A stretch of 52,455 nucleotides of DNA from Liquorilactobacillus uvarum DSM 19971 (GCF_001434935.1 NZ_AZEG01000016.1:1-52455); one strand, 5' to 3'. Counted from the first letter of the stretch, positions 25,886 to 35,173 are shown. The notes: generated by a model not told the origin, from the sequence alone. Program-made: numbers and translations.

Positions 25886-27097
25886 CTATTTCTTGTACGC
25901 ATTATTAGCATACTCCAATGCTTCTTTTATGTTTAAAACCGCACCATTCTGTTCCAAAACTTGGCTGAAAATCGATAAAAAACGCAGGACATAATGTTTT
26001 TGCGCAACGTATCCCATCAACCCTATCCGCCAAATTTTTCCTGCCATTGGTCCAAAACTTGAAGAGATCTCTACCCCATATTCATTCAACAAGACACTGC
26101 GCACTTTCTCTCCGTCAACATTTGAAGGAATTTCAACTGCCACCATATTTGGCATCTCATTTTTTTCATCACCAAATATTTTTAAGCCCAGCTGACGCAA
26201 ACTATTTTTTAAAATTGTCTGCTGCTTCTTCTGATTTTCAAACCGATTCTCTAAGCCTTCTTCATTCAAGATCAGCTCCAAGGCTTCATGCAATGCATAG
26301 TTTAGAATAGTTGATTCAGTATGATGATTTAACCGTGCCGGAGACCAGTAATCCATCAGTTGAGTTAAGTCTAAATAATTAGAAGTGATAAAATCATCTG
26401 CTTTAGCAGAATCTTTAGTTGCAACCCCAGCCTCAACTCTTTTACGCTTACTGATTTCTTGCGCAAAACGGTCATTAAACGTTAACGGTGTAATCCCTGA
26501 CGGCGCGGATAATGATTTTTGTGCTCCGCCGATAACAGCATCCAGCTCCCAATCATCTACAGGAATATTTACACCCATAAAACTTGCAACGGCATCAACG
26601 ACCGTAAATGCACCGATTTTTTTAGCTGCTGCACCAATTTTATCCATTGGTTGAAGTCTTCCTGTTGATGTTTCACCATGAACAAAAATAACAACTTTTG
26701 GTTTAATCTCATTCATTTTTTCAATTATTTTTTCTTGACTAAGAACTTGACCCCATTCACCATCAAGTGTATAAATTTCTCCTCCAGCACGAGTTGCTAA
26801 TTCAACCGCTAAATTCCCAAAACGTCCAATCCTCGGGATGAAAACTTTGTCCCCGTGAGCTACAATCGAATTAATTACCGCTTCTAATCCAGCCCTTGAG
26901 GTTCCATCGACAGGAAAAGACCATTTATTTTTTGTTTGAAATGCTCTTCTGATGAATTCCATATTTTCATTCATTATTTTAGTAAACTCTGGGTCAAACT
27001 GTCCCAAAATTGGATTCGATGCCGCCTGTAAAACACGAGGATCAACCATTGTCGGTCCTGGAGTCATAATTAAACGTTCAGTTATTTTTAATGTCAT
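25886..27097 (-). CDS. pucG: Class V aminotransferase, PucG-like (ureidoglycine-glyoxylate type)
   Basis: A 403-residue PLP enzyme of the alanine/serine-glyoxylate aminotransferase group. TPGPTMVDPRVL at the N-terminus and GGAQKSLSAPSG with the PLP-binding Lys are the family marks; HGETSTG and DAVASFMG line the cofactor. PucG enzymes transfer the amino group of ureidoglycine to glyoxylate, making oxalurate and glycine. That role is favoured here by the coupled allantoate-type amidohydrolase and PucR gene; alanine- or serine-glyoxylate activity is the alternative. It is the second gene of a two-gene operon, 17 bases after the amidohydrolase. Confidence 0.8.
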   Translation of the reverse strand: MTLKITERLIMTPGPTMVDPRVLQAASNPILGQFDPEFTKIMNENMEFIRRAFQTKNKWSFPVDGTSRAGLEAVINSIVAHGDKVFIPRIGRFGNLAVELATRAGGEIYTLDGEWGQVLSQEKIIEKMNEIKPKVVIFVHGETSTGRLQPMDKIGAAAKKIGAFTVVDAVASFMGVNIPVDDWELDAVIGGAQKSLSAPSGITPLTFNDRFAQEISKRKRVEAGVATKDSAKADDFITSNYLDLTQLMDYWSPARLNHHTESTILNYALHEALELILNEEGLENRFENQKKQQTILKNSLRQLGLKIFGDEKNEMPNMVAVEIPSNVDGEKVRSVLLNEYGVEISSSFGPMAGKIWRIGLMGYVAQKHYVLRFLSIFSQVLEQNGAVLNIKEALEYANNAYKK

Positions 27098-27114
27098 ATT
27101 TATTCTCTCCTCTT

Positions 27115-28329
27115 CTAATATGCAAGCTTATATAATGCATCCTTTAAAGTTTCTCTTCCATTAATAAGATCTTTTGCTTCAGTCTTCTCTAAAGGAGAAT
27201 GGCTTATTCCATTAATGCTTGGTACAAAAATCATTCCTGTGGGAAATTTATAAGATACCACTTGGGCGTCATGTCCTGCACCGGAAGGCAAACACTTATA
27301 GTCTAAATTCTTATTCTGTGCTGCTGCTTCAAGCACACTCTTAAGATGCGGATTCATTTTTGATGCCTTAACATTTGTAGTTAGTGTAAGTTTTCCATCA
27401 TGTCGCTCAACTAATTTTGATATTTCATCAAAAACTTTATTCAAAATCGATTGATCCAAGTGCCTCATATCAAGTGAAAAAGTAACATTATTGGGCACCA
27501 CATTTGCGACATTCGGTGTTGCAGTAATTTTCCCGATAGTGTAGCGCAAACCAGATGTTTGTTCTAATTCCTGGTATATATCATTCATCAGAGAAACTGC
27601 TTTTCGCATCGCATCATCTCGCATGTTCATTGGAGTTGTCCCCGCATGGTTAGCGATACCATGTGTTTGAATCAAAACTCTTATCTGACCTGTTATACCT
27701 GTTACTATTCCAATCGGAATTCGTTCTTTTTCAAGTACTGGTCCTTGTTCGATATGAAGTTCAATATACTTCGCAATTTTCCATTTAGAATGCATCATCT
27801 TTATTTTCGATTTCAATTCATCTAATGCTTTTTTTCTGGCATCTTCAAACGTTATATTTTCTTTATCAGTGATATTGTAAACTGTATCATCGAACTGGTT
27901 CGTCAAAAATTTTGAACCAGTGAATGTCGTTTCAAATCTCGAACCCTCTTCTTCTGAAAAAGAAACGGCTACAATTGGAACTTTAGGGGCTCCGTATTCT
28001 GCCACCAGCTCTCCGAGCGACACAAGGCTTGCCAAAGTACCATACGTTCCATCTAGTTTCCCGCCATTAACCACGGTATCCATATGTGACCCTGTCATTA
28101 TTACTGGTCCTTGTTCAGGGTCATTCGAGGTAGATGCATAAAGGTTACCCATCTTATCAGTAAATACATTCAATCCGTATTTTTCTGCTAGGTCAGCATA
28201 CTTTAGTTGGGCCGCAACCCAATTTGAATCATAGACACGTCTAGTTACACCTTCACTGCTTGTTCGTCCTAAAACGCTGAATTTTTTGAGTAAGTCTAAC
28301 AAGTTAAACTGTTTGGTTGTTTTTGTCAT
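27115..28329 (-). CDS. allC: M20-family amidohydrolase, allantoate amidohydrolase type
   Basis: A 404-residue zinc-type M20 peptidase-fold enzyme of the allantoate amidohydrolase / N-carbamoyl-amino-acid hydrolase group. Metal and active-site motifs are in order: GSHMDTV, EEGSRF (metal Glu pair), HIEQGPVLE and a late GAGHDAQ. Allantoate hydrolysis gives ureidoglycine, ammonia and CO2, the substrate of the next gene's product. I chose the ATG at 28329 with GAGGGG 10 bases upstream; an extra 19-residue extension to 28386 covers the operator. N-carbamoyl amino acid hydrolysis remains possible. Confidence 0.82.
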   Translation of the reverse strand: MTKTTKQFNLLDLLKKFSVLGRTSSEGVTRRVYDSNWVAAQLKYADLAEKYGLNVFTDKMGNLYASTSNDPEQGPVIMTGSHMDTVVNGGKLDGTYGTLASLVSLGELVAEYGAPKVPIVAVSFSEEEGSRFETTFTGSKFLTNQFDDTVYNITDKENITFEDARKKALDELKSKIKMMHSKWKIAKYIELHIEQGPVLEKERIPIGIVTGITGQIRVLIQTHGIANHAGTTPMNMRDDAMRKAVSLMNDIYQELEQTSGLRYTIGKITATPNVANVVPNNVTFSLDMRHLDQSILNKVFDEISKLVERHDGKLTLTTNVKASKMNPHLKSVLEAAAQNKNLDYKCLPSGAGHDAQVVSYKFPTGMIFVPSINGISHSPLEKTEAKDLINGRETLKDALYKLAY

Positions 28330-28385
28330 ATTATTCAAACCCCTCTTTATAAAACTAATTATTACAGAAAAGGGAGCTCTTTTCA

Positions 28386-28402
28386 TTGTAATTTAATACA
28401 AA
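28386..28402. promoter_or_regulatory. Shared motif, candidate PucR operator 1
   Basis: TTGTAATTTAATACAAA, with TTGTA/TACAA inverted arms, lies between the divergent amidohydrolase and pucR genes. A near-identical copy (16 of 17 bases) precedes the MFS gene at 30022, so the three transcription units probably share a regulator. Confidence 0.65.
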
Positions 28403-28443
28403 TGTATGTATAGTTTTAGTAAAAAAAAACAAAAGGTGAATTT

Positions 28444-30015
28444 ATGAAATTATCTGAGCTGCTTGAACAACCACAATTTAGCCGTATAAAAATTGCAAAC
28501 AAACATCCTAATCTCGATGTCAATGTTATTACCATCGGAATGATGGAAGCTCCAGATATCGCAAACTTTGTCGTACCTGGACAATTGCTTGTCACCACTG
28601 GGTTCCATTTTAAAAATAATTTAGCCGCTTTAGATAAACTTGTTAGAATAATGAGTGGAAAAAAGGCTGCTGCTATAGGTATTAAACATCATCGCTACTT
28701 TGATGAAATACCACAGCAAATACTAGACACCGCTGATAAATTCAAATTTACAATTCTTTTACTACCCGAAGACATTGGATTGTCAGTAATCGTTCGCGAT
28801 CTACTGCACACTGTGCTTGAACAACAGACTGATCAGTTAACTAATGTCATGCAACAATCACTATCCCTATCTAAATTTATTTTAACCGGCCGCAGCGACA
28901 ATGAAATATTAACAAAAATTTCTGGTTTGATAGACTGCAATGTTCTTTTAATAAATTCATATGGACGATTGATTGCTAAAAGTCTGAACTCAATGATAGA
29001 CACGCGCCTTTTCCACTACACATCTAACAAACTTGATATCATCAATATCAACGAACCATTAACTTTATGGAATCGTTACTTGCTTTATCCCTTAAAATCT
29101 ACTAGCAATCTTACCAAACGGTTTCTGATTTTTGAATTATCTTCGATTGATGACTCGGAACAGCGGCTGCTGATTGAAAATATTATCAATTTACTTAGTT
29201 TAGAAAATATGAAAGTTCAAATAAATTTATCAGATTCACGGATGCGTGAAAATGAAATATTTACAACTATTCTAAATCAGAACATGTCAAAAAATGTGAT
29301 AGCCAGCAATTTAAAACTAAATGGCATAAATACTACTAATAATTATCAAGCTTTTGCGGTAGACGAACTTATATCCAGTAAAGCGTACAATCACACTACT
29401 GTAATGCATCAATTATCGAATCTTATTTATTGGTACTACGGCAAATTTGAAACAAAAATAATAATTACGTATCAAGACTTTAAGACTTTCGTCTTAGTTC
29501 CGGCAACGCCTAATTTAAAAACAGAATTAGCAAAATTGCAAACTTTCTTGTTAAAAAATAGTACTTCAACAGATATTAGAATCGGTTTTACATCCTATGA
29601 ACACAAGTTAATCAATGTAAAGAAACTTTTTAGTGAAGCGGGCGAGGCACTTTTTTTAGCTAAACATGATGACAAGCACGAACCGAATGAATTCAGGCCC
29701 AAGCATGTCTCTGATTTATTACAATTACTGCCCCCGAAAGAAACTAATATTTTTGTTAATTATGTATTAGAACCTATCTTTAAAATAAAAAACACTGAAG
29801 AGCGCGAACAACTTTTAGATGTTGCCGAACAATATTTTCTGGAAAACCGCTCTATTTCAAAAGCTGCGCAGAGTTTATTCATTCACCGTAATACTGCCGT
29901 CTACAGACTTAAAAAAGTTGAGAAACTGCTCTCAATCAACTTTAAAAATCCAAGAGAAACTGAGCAATTGCAATTAGCCATCCGACTCTATATGTTAAAT
30001 AAAACAAATATGTAA
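28444..30015 (+). CDS. pucR: PucR-family transcriptional regulator
   Basis: A 523-residue regulator. The N-terminal about 125 residues form the PucR ligand/sensor domain (LSELLEQPQF...ANFVVPGQLLVTTGFHF). A CdaR/GGDEF-like middle part follows, and the C-terminus (about 455-515) is the PucR helix-turn-helix with SISKAAQSLFIHRNTAVYRLKKVE. Family members control purine, allantoin or amino-acid breakdown, usually as activators. It is divergent from the amidohydrolase operon and 80 bases upstream of the MFS gene. AAAAGGTG precedes the ATG. Confidence 0.9.
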   Translation: MKLSELLEQPQFSRIKIANKHPNLDVNVITIGMMEAPDIANFVVPGQLLVTTGFHFKNNLAALDKLVRIMSGKKAAAIGIKHHRYFDEIPQQILDTADKFKFTILLLPEDIGLSVIVRDLLHTVLEQQTDQLTNVMQQSLSLSKFILTGRSDNEILTKISGLIDCNVLLINSYGRLIAKSLNSMIDTRLFHYTSNKLDIININEPLTLWNRYLLYPLKSTSNLTKRFLIFELSSIDDSEQRLLIENIINLLSLENMKVQINLSDSRMRENEIFTTILNQNMSKNVIASNLKLNGINTTNNYQAFAVDELISSKAYNHTTVMHQLSNLIYWYYGKFETKIIITYQDFKTFVLVPATPNLKTELAKLQTFLLKNSTSTDIRIGFTSYEHKLINVKKLFSEAGEALFLAKHDDKHEPNEFRPKHVSDLLQLLPPKETNIFVNYVLEPIFKIKNTEEREQLLDVAEQYFLENRSISKAAQSLFIHRNTAVYRLKKVEKLLSINFKNPRETEQLQLAIRLYMLNKTNM

Positions 30016-30021
30016 TTTTTT

Positions 30022-30038
30022 TTGTCATTTAATACAAA
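30022..30038. promoter_or_regulatory. Shared motif, candidate PucR operator 2
   Basis: TTGTCATTTAATACAAA differs from the copy at 28386 in one base. It overlaps the -35 position of a promoter with a good -10 (TATAAT, 30060-30065) but no good -35, as expected for an activator-dependent promoter of the MFS gene. Confidence 0.65.
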
Positions 30039-30095
30039 GTAATATTTCACTTTTCCTTATATAATGATTAAAACTATTAGAGAAGAGGAAGAAAT

Positions 30096-31310
30096 ATGCA
30101 AGATTCAAGCAAGAACGTTCGCGTGCACAACTCATGGAAAAAAATTGTTTTTCTTAATTTCTTTGGTTGGGTTTTTATATATGCAGATCGCACAATTCTG
30201 AATCCGATTATGCCCAAAATTCAAGATTCATTCAGTTTGACTAATTCTCAACTCGGATTAATCTCCTCCATTTTTTTCTTAACATACACCGTTACTCAAA
30301 TTCCTTTTGCTGCAATCGCTGATTATTTCGGCAAAAAATGGATCCTTGGACTAGGTTTTGCTTTTTTTGGAATAATGACCTTATTTTCCGGTATTGTTAC
30401 TACATTCGGGATTTTTCTGATAATGAGAGCTTTTACAGGAGTCGGTGAAGGAACCTTTTATGGTGCTTCTTATAGTCTTTCATCTGAAAATATTCCACCT
30501 AAAAAATTAACTTTTGGAATGGCACTCATCAACTCTGGTCAATCTATTGGACAAGCCTTCGGAACACTGCTATCGAGTTTTCTCGTACTCCAGTATGGAT
30601 TGCATTGGCGCTTGCCTTTTATTGTAATTGCTATTCCGACAATCTTAATGGGACTGTTATATATACTGCTTGTCAAAGAAGAAAAAAGACCTAAAGCTAA
30701 CGCCAAAACTACACAACCATTAGAGCCACGCCCTAAAATCGATATCGCCAGCTTGTTCAACAAGAATCTTGTTATGACATATATACTGTTATTTGCCTCA
30801 ATTTACGGGCAAATAGCAATGCTGACATGGCTTCCGCAATTTTTAATTACTGATCGCGGAATCTCTGGTTCAAGTGTTGGTTGGGTGGCCTCACTCGTTC
30901 CTTTCGCTTCAATCCCGAGTTCACTCATTTTTGCTAAGTTGAATGACAAGTTAGCAAATCCTAAGAAGCTGTTGTATATTCTTGTTCCTATTGCAATCAT
31001 CTCACTCGTAGTGGGTATGACAGTCAATAACTTTACAATTCTTATTATCATGCTGTTCATGTATGGGTTTACTGGTAAAATGGCGATTGATCCTATCCTG
31101 CTTTACACAGTCAACAAAAATGCCAATCGTAATCAGCTTTCAACAACACTCGGTGTCTACAACTTCTTTGGTATGATTGCTTCAATCATAGCACCATACT
31201 TAACCGGTCTATTTATTGACCTCGCTGGAAGCATGGTTATCGGTTTTTACTTTGCAGCTGCATTGTTACTAATTGGATTATTTTGTTTTTCATTCGTTAA
31301 ATTTGAATAG
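30096..31310 (+). CDS. MFS transporter, probable ureide carrier
   Basis: A 404-residue major facilitator with twelve hydrophobic segments. The loop 2-3 signature appears as DYFGKKWILG, and the first helix contains YADRTILNPIMPKIQ, a pattern of the anion:cation symporter (ACS) type carriers. Substrate is not readable from sequence; its position beside pucR and the shared operator suggests allantoate or a related ureide. AGAGGAAG precedes the ATG. Confidence 0.82.
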   Translation: MQDSSKNVRVHNSWKKIVFLNFFGWVFIYADRTILNPIMPKIQDSFSLTNSQLGLISSIFFLTYTVTQIPFAAIADYFGKKWILGLGFAFFGIMTLFSGIVTTFGIFLIMRAFTGVGEGTFYGASYSLSSENIPPKKLTFGMALINSGQSIGQAFGTLLSSFLVLQYGLHWRLPFIVIAIPTILMGLLYILLVKEEKRPKANAKTTQPLEPRPKIDIASLFNKNLVMTYILLFASIYGQIAMLTWLPQFLITDRGISGSSVGWVASLVPFASIPSSLIFAKLNDKLANPKKLLYILVPIAIISLVVGMTVNNFTILIIMLFMYGFTGKMAIDPILLYTVNKNANRNQLSTTLGVYNFFGMIASIIAPYLTGLFIDLAGSMVIGFYFAAALLLIGLFCFSFVKFE

Positions 31311-31380
31311 CATGCCTCTCTACGATGAAAATTACAAATTGCATTCACAAATAAACTTCTCGTTCAAAAAATGAACAGTT

Positions 31381-31435
31381 AAAAAGTCCCAAGCTGGTAG
31401 TTATATTACCATGCTTGAGACTTTTTTATTTTTTC
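31381..31435. terminator. Bidirectional terminator between MFS and dehydrogenase genes
   Basis: AAAAGTC..CAAGC..GGTA pairs with TACC..GCTTG.GACTTTT; the plus strand continues TTTTATTTTTT and the minus strand has a TTTTT run. Confidence 0.85.
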
Positions 31436-31553
31436 TGTCAATTCAAAAATTAAAATACAGAACACGTTTATGCGGAGTAAATAGAAAAGCTAGTTCAAAA
31501 TTTAACTTTTGTATCGACCTAATTACTTGTACGACAAAAAGACCTGACCTCTG

Positions 31554-32531
31554 TCACGCCCTTGTCTGAACACCATTGACAATATACTTTGGTTCTTTGT
31601 TCTGCAAAGAAGCAACCACATTAGAAGCAACAATCTCTGCCATTGCATTTCTTGCTTCAAATGTTGCATTCCCGATATGCGGCGTCAGAACAACATTCTT
31701 TAGTTTTTTAAATCCATCTGCAACAACTGGTTCATTTTCGTAGACATCCAACGCAGCACCCGCTATTTCATGATTCAGCAAGGCACTTAACAAAGCATCT
31801 TCATCAATTATTGGCCCTCTTGCTGCATTTATCAATATTGCATTTTTCTTCATATGTTTAAATTCGTTCGCACTAATCATATGATGTGTTTTGTCTGAAA
31901 GAGGCAGATGAAGAGATATAATATCTGAGCTTTCAATAAGTTTATCCATCTCAACGTACTCTGCCCCAAGTTCATTCTCTCTTTGTAAGCTCAAACGATG
32001 GTGCTGGGTATAAAGAATATGCACACCGAATGCTTTCATTCTTTCAGCAACTGCCTGGCCAATTTGGCCCATTCCAATTATTCCAAGAACTTTGTTTGAA
32101 AGTTCATGTCCTAAGAAAAATAAAGGTGCCCAACCATTAAAACCAGTTGTTCTCATTAAATGATCACCTTCAGGTATTCGGTGAGTCAAACTAATAATCA
32201 GACCAACTGTTACCTCAGCAGTGGAAACAGTCGAAACAAAAGGCGTATTTGTCACCATGATTCCCTTACTTTTTGCATAATCAGTGTCAATGTTATTAAA
32301 CCCTGCCCCAAAATTGGCAATCAGCTTTAACTTTGGTGCATGATCAATCACCTCTGCATCAACTTTTGTTGATAGCGGAGTAATTAAGAAACTTGCATCT
32401 TGGCTTCTCTCCATCAATGTCGCTTTTTCAATCAATTTTTCACCCGTAAAAACATCAACATTCAAACCAGCAGATTCTAGCATCTTCTGTGCATGCTCTG
32501 GTACCTCACCGGTTATTAAAACTTTTTCCAT
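31554..32531 (-). CDS. D-2-hydroxyacid dehydrogenase (glyoxylate/hydroxypyruvate reductase type)
   Basis: A 325-residue NAD(P)H-dependent reductase of the D-isomer-specific family. The cofactor motif GIIGMGQIGQAV (about 147-158), catalytic Arg in NAARGP, Glu in ENEP and His in TPHIGNAT are all present. The overall pattern resembles glyoxylate reductases. Beside a glyoxylate-using aminotransferase it could keep glyoxylate low by reducing it to glycolate, though it converges on the MFS gene and lacks the shared operator. AAGGGAG precedes the ATG. A TTTAGTATTGATATTAAA near-palindrome (about 32609) may be its operator. Confidence 0.85.
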   Translation of the reverse strand: MEKVLITGEVPEHAQKMLESAGLNVDVFTGEKLIEKATLMERSQDASFLITPLSTKVDAEVIDHAPKLKLIANFGAGFNNIDTDYAKSKGIMVTNTPFVSTVSTAEVTVGLIISLTHRIPEGDHLMRTTGFNGWAPLFFLGHELSNKVLGIIGMGQIGQAVAERMKAFGVHILYTQHHRLSLQRENELGAEYVEMDKLIESSDIISLHLPLSDKTHHMISANEFKHMKKNAILINAARGPIIDEDALLSALLNHEIAGAALDVYENEPVVADGFKKLKNVVLTPHIGNATFEARNAMAEIVASNVVASLQNKEPKYIVNGVQTRA

Positions 32532-32777
32532 TTTGTATACACTCCCTTGATATGCAACTTACACTCCTATTATAGAAGCAATCACCACAAATTAATATGT
32601 TTAGTATTGATATTAAACACTTTAGTCACTAATTGGAACTTCTGTAGTTAATCATTTAATTATTAGTTCGGGTCCAATATAATAAAAGATAGACGCAGAA
32701 ATAAATACTTAAAAATCATATTGGTTCACAACTATCCCAATTCTACTGCAAACTACTTGAAGGGAAGTAACATTATA

Positions 32778-33626
32778 ATGATAACACTTGGTTTAACCAC
32801 ATGGAGTGAGCATCGCGCATTAATTAAAAATCAAGAAAGGCCGGTAAGGTTAGATGAATATGCAGCTTATTTTCCAACGGTTGAACTTGATACGTTCTTC
32901 TATGGTATTCCACAACCATCGACCATTCAAAAATGGCAGCATCAAGTGCCCTCTGATTTTCAATTTGTTGTCAAAGCAAATCGTGTGCTAACTGGTCACT
33001 TAGAGGAGCATTTGGATATTGGACAGCTAAAAGAAAAGTTTCAGCAATTTTCAAAAGCATTAGGGCCACTCGTGGCTGCGAAACAATTAAAAACGGTTCT
33101 TTGCCAATTCCCACCCTTTTTCAATGCAACAAGTCAAAATATCAACTACTTAAAATATTTTCGCTCACAGCTTTCAAATTTGCCTTTGTCCTTAGAATTT
33201 CGGAACCAAAGCTGGTACGCTCCAACAGTTCTCAATTCACTAATTCGTTTTTGTCGTAAAAATCATTTTACACTTGCTGCGATCGATGAACCCACGCAAA
33301 CAGTAGCTTCCGTCCCATTCTACCCAGTTGTGACCACACCGGAATTGTTATTATTACGGCTCCATGGTCGTAATCAGCAAGGGTGGCTTAGTACAGGCAA
33401 GGAATGGCGTAAACAACGGACTCTTTATCGTTACTCTTCAGAAGAATTGACAGTTTTTAAACAAAAAATTGAACCACTGCAAAACAGTGTAAAAGAAATC
33501 TGCGTTATTTTTAATAATAATTCCGGTGGAGATGCCGCACCAAATGCATTGAAATTTAAACAATTGCTTGGCATCAAATTTAAGGGACTAGGTCCATTAC
33601 CACCAGAACAATTAGATTTGTTTTAA
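32778..33626 (+). CDS. DUF72 domain protein
   Basis: A 282-residue member of the DUF72 family (TIM-barrel-like, function unknown). Visible family features are GLTTWSEH at the start, the YFPTVELDTFFYGIP and FQFVVKANRVLTGH segments, LEFRNQSWY and LRLHGRN. The family length is about 280, which supports the ATG at 32778 (AAGGGAAG upstream) instead of an earlier in-frame ATG at 32721. It stands alone. Confidence 0.85.
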   Translation: MITLGLTTWSEHRALIKNQERPVRLDEYAAYFPTVELDTFFYGIPQPSTIQKWQHQVPSDFQFVVKANRVLTGHLEEHLDIGQLKEKFQQFSKALGPLVAAKQLKTVLCQFPPFFNATSQNINYLKYFRSQLSNLPLSLEFRNQSWYAPTVLNSLIRFCRKNHFTLAAIDEPTQTVASVPFYPVVTTPELLLLRLHGRNQQGWLSTGKEWRKQRTLYRYSSEELTVFKQKIEPLQNSVKEICVIFNNNSGGDAAPNALKFKQLLGIKFKGLGPLPPEQLDLF

Positions 33627-34037
33627 AAAGTTTTCAATAAACAATTTTCAAATTGTTATAGATAAAGGCATAGCTTTTTGTAACTTAAGAAAACTAGTAA
33701 AAATAATTGCGCCTTGTTTTAACTTTAATAAGATCAGCTTTTTAAGAATACTATTTTTAAACTTGGCATATAGAATAAAAGGTGACCACAAATAAATTTT
33801 TCATTTTTATAGCGAAATTCAGCTTAAAACTAGTATAAAACAGTGAATACATCAAAAATCTTAAAGACAAAATTATACCAAAAAAGAACTACACCAAAAT
33901 ATAAGCTCATGGTATAGTTCTCCTCATAAAAACAATATTGATACTTGCTTTGCCAAATCGGCAACAAGTCTTTTAACATATTCAATAACTCTGTATCTCT
34001 TCTAAAAAAAAACTCACAATTTCTCTCATCATCAACA
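33627..34037. other. Intergenic region, terminator only
   Basis: AT-rich and without a supported ORF. AACAATTT/AAATTGTT near 33645 forms a small hairpin after the DUF72 gene, without a T-run. A terminator for the DUF1003 gene lies at 33879-33922. Confidence 0.5.
33879..33922 (-). terminator. Terminator of the DUF1003 gene
   Basis: AGAACTA.ACCA pairs with TGGT.TAGTTCT; the minus strand continues TTCTTTTTTGG. Confidence 0.8.
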
Positions 34038-34808
34038 TTATGGTCGTTCAGGTTGCTTTATTTTTTCTTCTTTTTCAAAATACTGTTGCAATCGCCTTAA
34101 CTCACTTACCTGTGACTCGATTGATCCCAACATTTCAGTCTGGATCTTTTGAATCTGTAATAAGTTAGGCTGATCTTGCTGAATTAAATGATCTATTTTA
34201 GAATGCAACACACGAATTTCTTCTTCTGACTTCAAATTAACGTGGTAATCATTGCGCGATTCTAAACGATCGTATTCTGAAGAGCGATTCTGACTCATCA
34301 TAATCAATGGTGCCTGAATTGCCGCAATCATACTCAAAAAAAGATTTAACAAAATGAACGGATATGGATCAAAGTTGAAACCTAACCAATGAAAAGTGTT
34401 GATTAGAATCCAAAAAAACATAACTGCAATGAAAGAAATAATAAATGGCCAGCTACCCCCGAAGTGCGCAACAGCATCCGCAATTCTTTGCCCAAATGTC
34501 AACGAGTTTTCCAATTGCTCACGAACATCAACCATCTGATAAGCATCTTTTTCCATCACTCGCGTGAGTTTACGATTAAGCTTATTATTTTGCCGATAGT
34601 CCTTTGCAATCATCTGATCCATTTTCAACAGCCGATAATGAACCAAATGCCCACTACAAATAAAGGCTTCATTTGTCGCCTTAGGAAAGTCCCGACGAAT
34701 CAACGCCTTCAAGGGACCATCCAAGTCTCCTAAGAATACACCATCCACCAGATCATACTGTTTATGATCCGCCACACAATCAAATTTACGATTAATCTTT
34801 TTCTCCAT
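34038..34808 (-). CDS. DUF1003 membrane protein
   Basis: A 256-residue protein of the DUF1003 family, function unknown. An N-terminal soluble part (about 1-95) is followed by two membrane helices around residues 120-175 (FGGSWPFIISFIAVMFFWIL and FILLNLFLSMIAAIQAPLIM) and the conserved MSQNRSSEYDRLESRNDYHVN. The C-terminus is a coiled coil. I prefer the ATG at 34808: the reading frame upstream to 34910 looks unlike the family. GAGG lies 12 bases before this ATG, rather far. The mRNA leader is about 190 nt and carries a short ORF. Confidence 0.82.
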   Translation of the reverse strand: MEKKINRKFDCVADHKQYDLVDGVFLGDLDGPLKALIRRDFPKATNEAFICSGHLVHYRLLKMDQMIAKDYRQNNKLNRKLTRVMEKDAYQMVDVREQLENSLTFGQRIADAVAHFGGSWPFIISFIAVMFFWILINTFHWLGFNFDPYPFILLNLFLSMIAAIQAPLIMMSQNRSSEYDRLESRNDYHVNLKSEEEIRVLHSKIDHLIQQDQPNLLQIQKIQTEMLGSIESQVSELRRLQQYFEKEEKIKQPERP

Positions 34809-34858
34809 AGAGATATAAGCACCTCGTTTGAATATTGATTTACCGTGCAACCAGTGTG

Positions 34859-34957
34859 CTAAATGGGGTAAAGATGGGTTAAATGCCCATCCGTCCCCTG
34901 CTGACTGCACGCGGGACCATCATCACCAGCTGAAGAAGCTATATGATTATCAGACAT
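34859..34957 (-). CDS. Upstream ORF in the DUF1003 leader (32 aa)
   Basis: This short frame starts at an ATG with AGGAAAGGTGG just upstream, a better ribosome site than that of the DUF1003 gene, and ends at 34859, 51 bases before the DUF1003 ATG. It encodes a Gly/Ser/His-containing polar peptide of no known family. A GATGGG/CCCATC hairpin (34891-34873) lies in its 3' part. It could be a regulatory leader peptide or a remnant. Confidence 0.35.
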   Translation of the reverse strand: MSDNHIASSAGDDGPACSQQGTDGHLTHLYPI

Positions 34958-35004
34958 AAAACCCACCACCTTTCCTAGAGACCTGCATTTTTCACTACAT
35001 TCGC

Positions 35005-35033
35005 ACTATATACTCTAAACCGGTCAATGTCAA
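35005..35033 (-). promoter_or_regulatory. Strong sigma-70 promoter of the DUF1003 transcript
   Basis: On the minus strand TTGACA (35033-35028) and TATAGT (35010-35005) are exactly 17 bases apart. The start would be near 34997. Confidence 0.8.
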
Positions 35034-35144
35034 TTAGAGACATTCAAAAACTCCTTGGATTAAATTTTAATACCACAAAGATTTTTTCAATTCATAGATC
35101 ACTATTTTTTTAATTTCTTCTATAAAGAAGAACAGGCTGTTAAA

Positions 35145-35173
35145 TTGTTAATAATTACTCTTTACCTTATACT
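35145..35173 (+). promoter_or_regulatory. Promoter of the small cationic peptide gene
   Basis: TTGTTA (35145-35150) and TATACT (35168-35173) are 17 bases apart; the start would be near 35180. Confidence 0.65.

Noticed and set aside
28416-28598. 60-codon minus-strand frame in the pucR start region
   Set aside because: Entirely antisense to the conserved pucR coding sequence with no ribosome site.
34811-34910. N-terminal extension of the DUF1003 protein to 34910
   Set aside because: The extra residues do not look like the family start, and there is no ribosome site before 34910.
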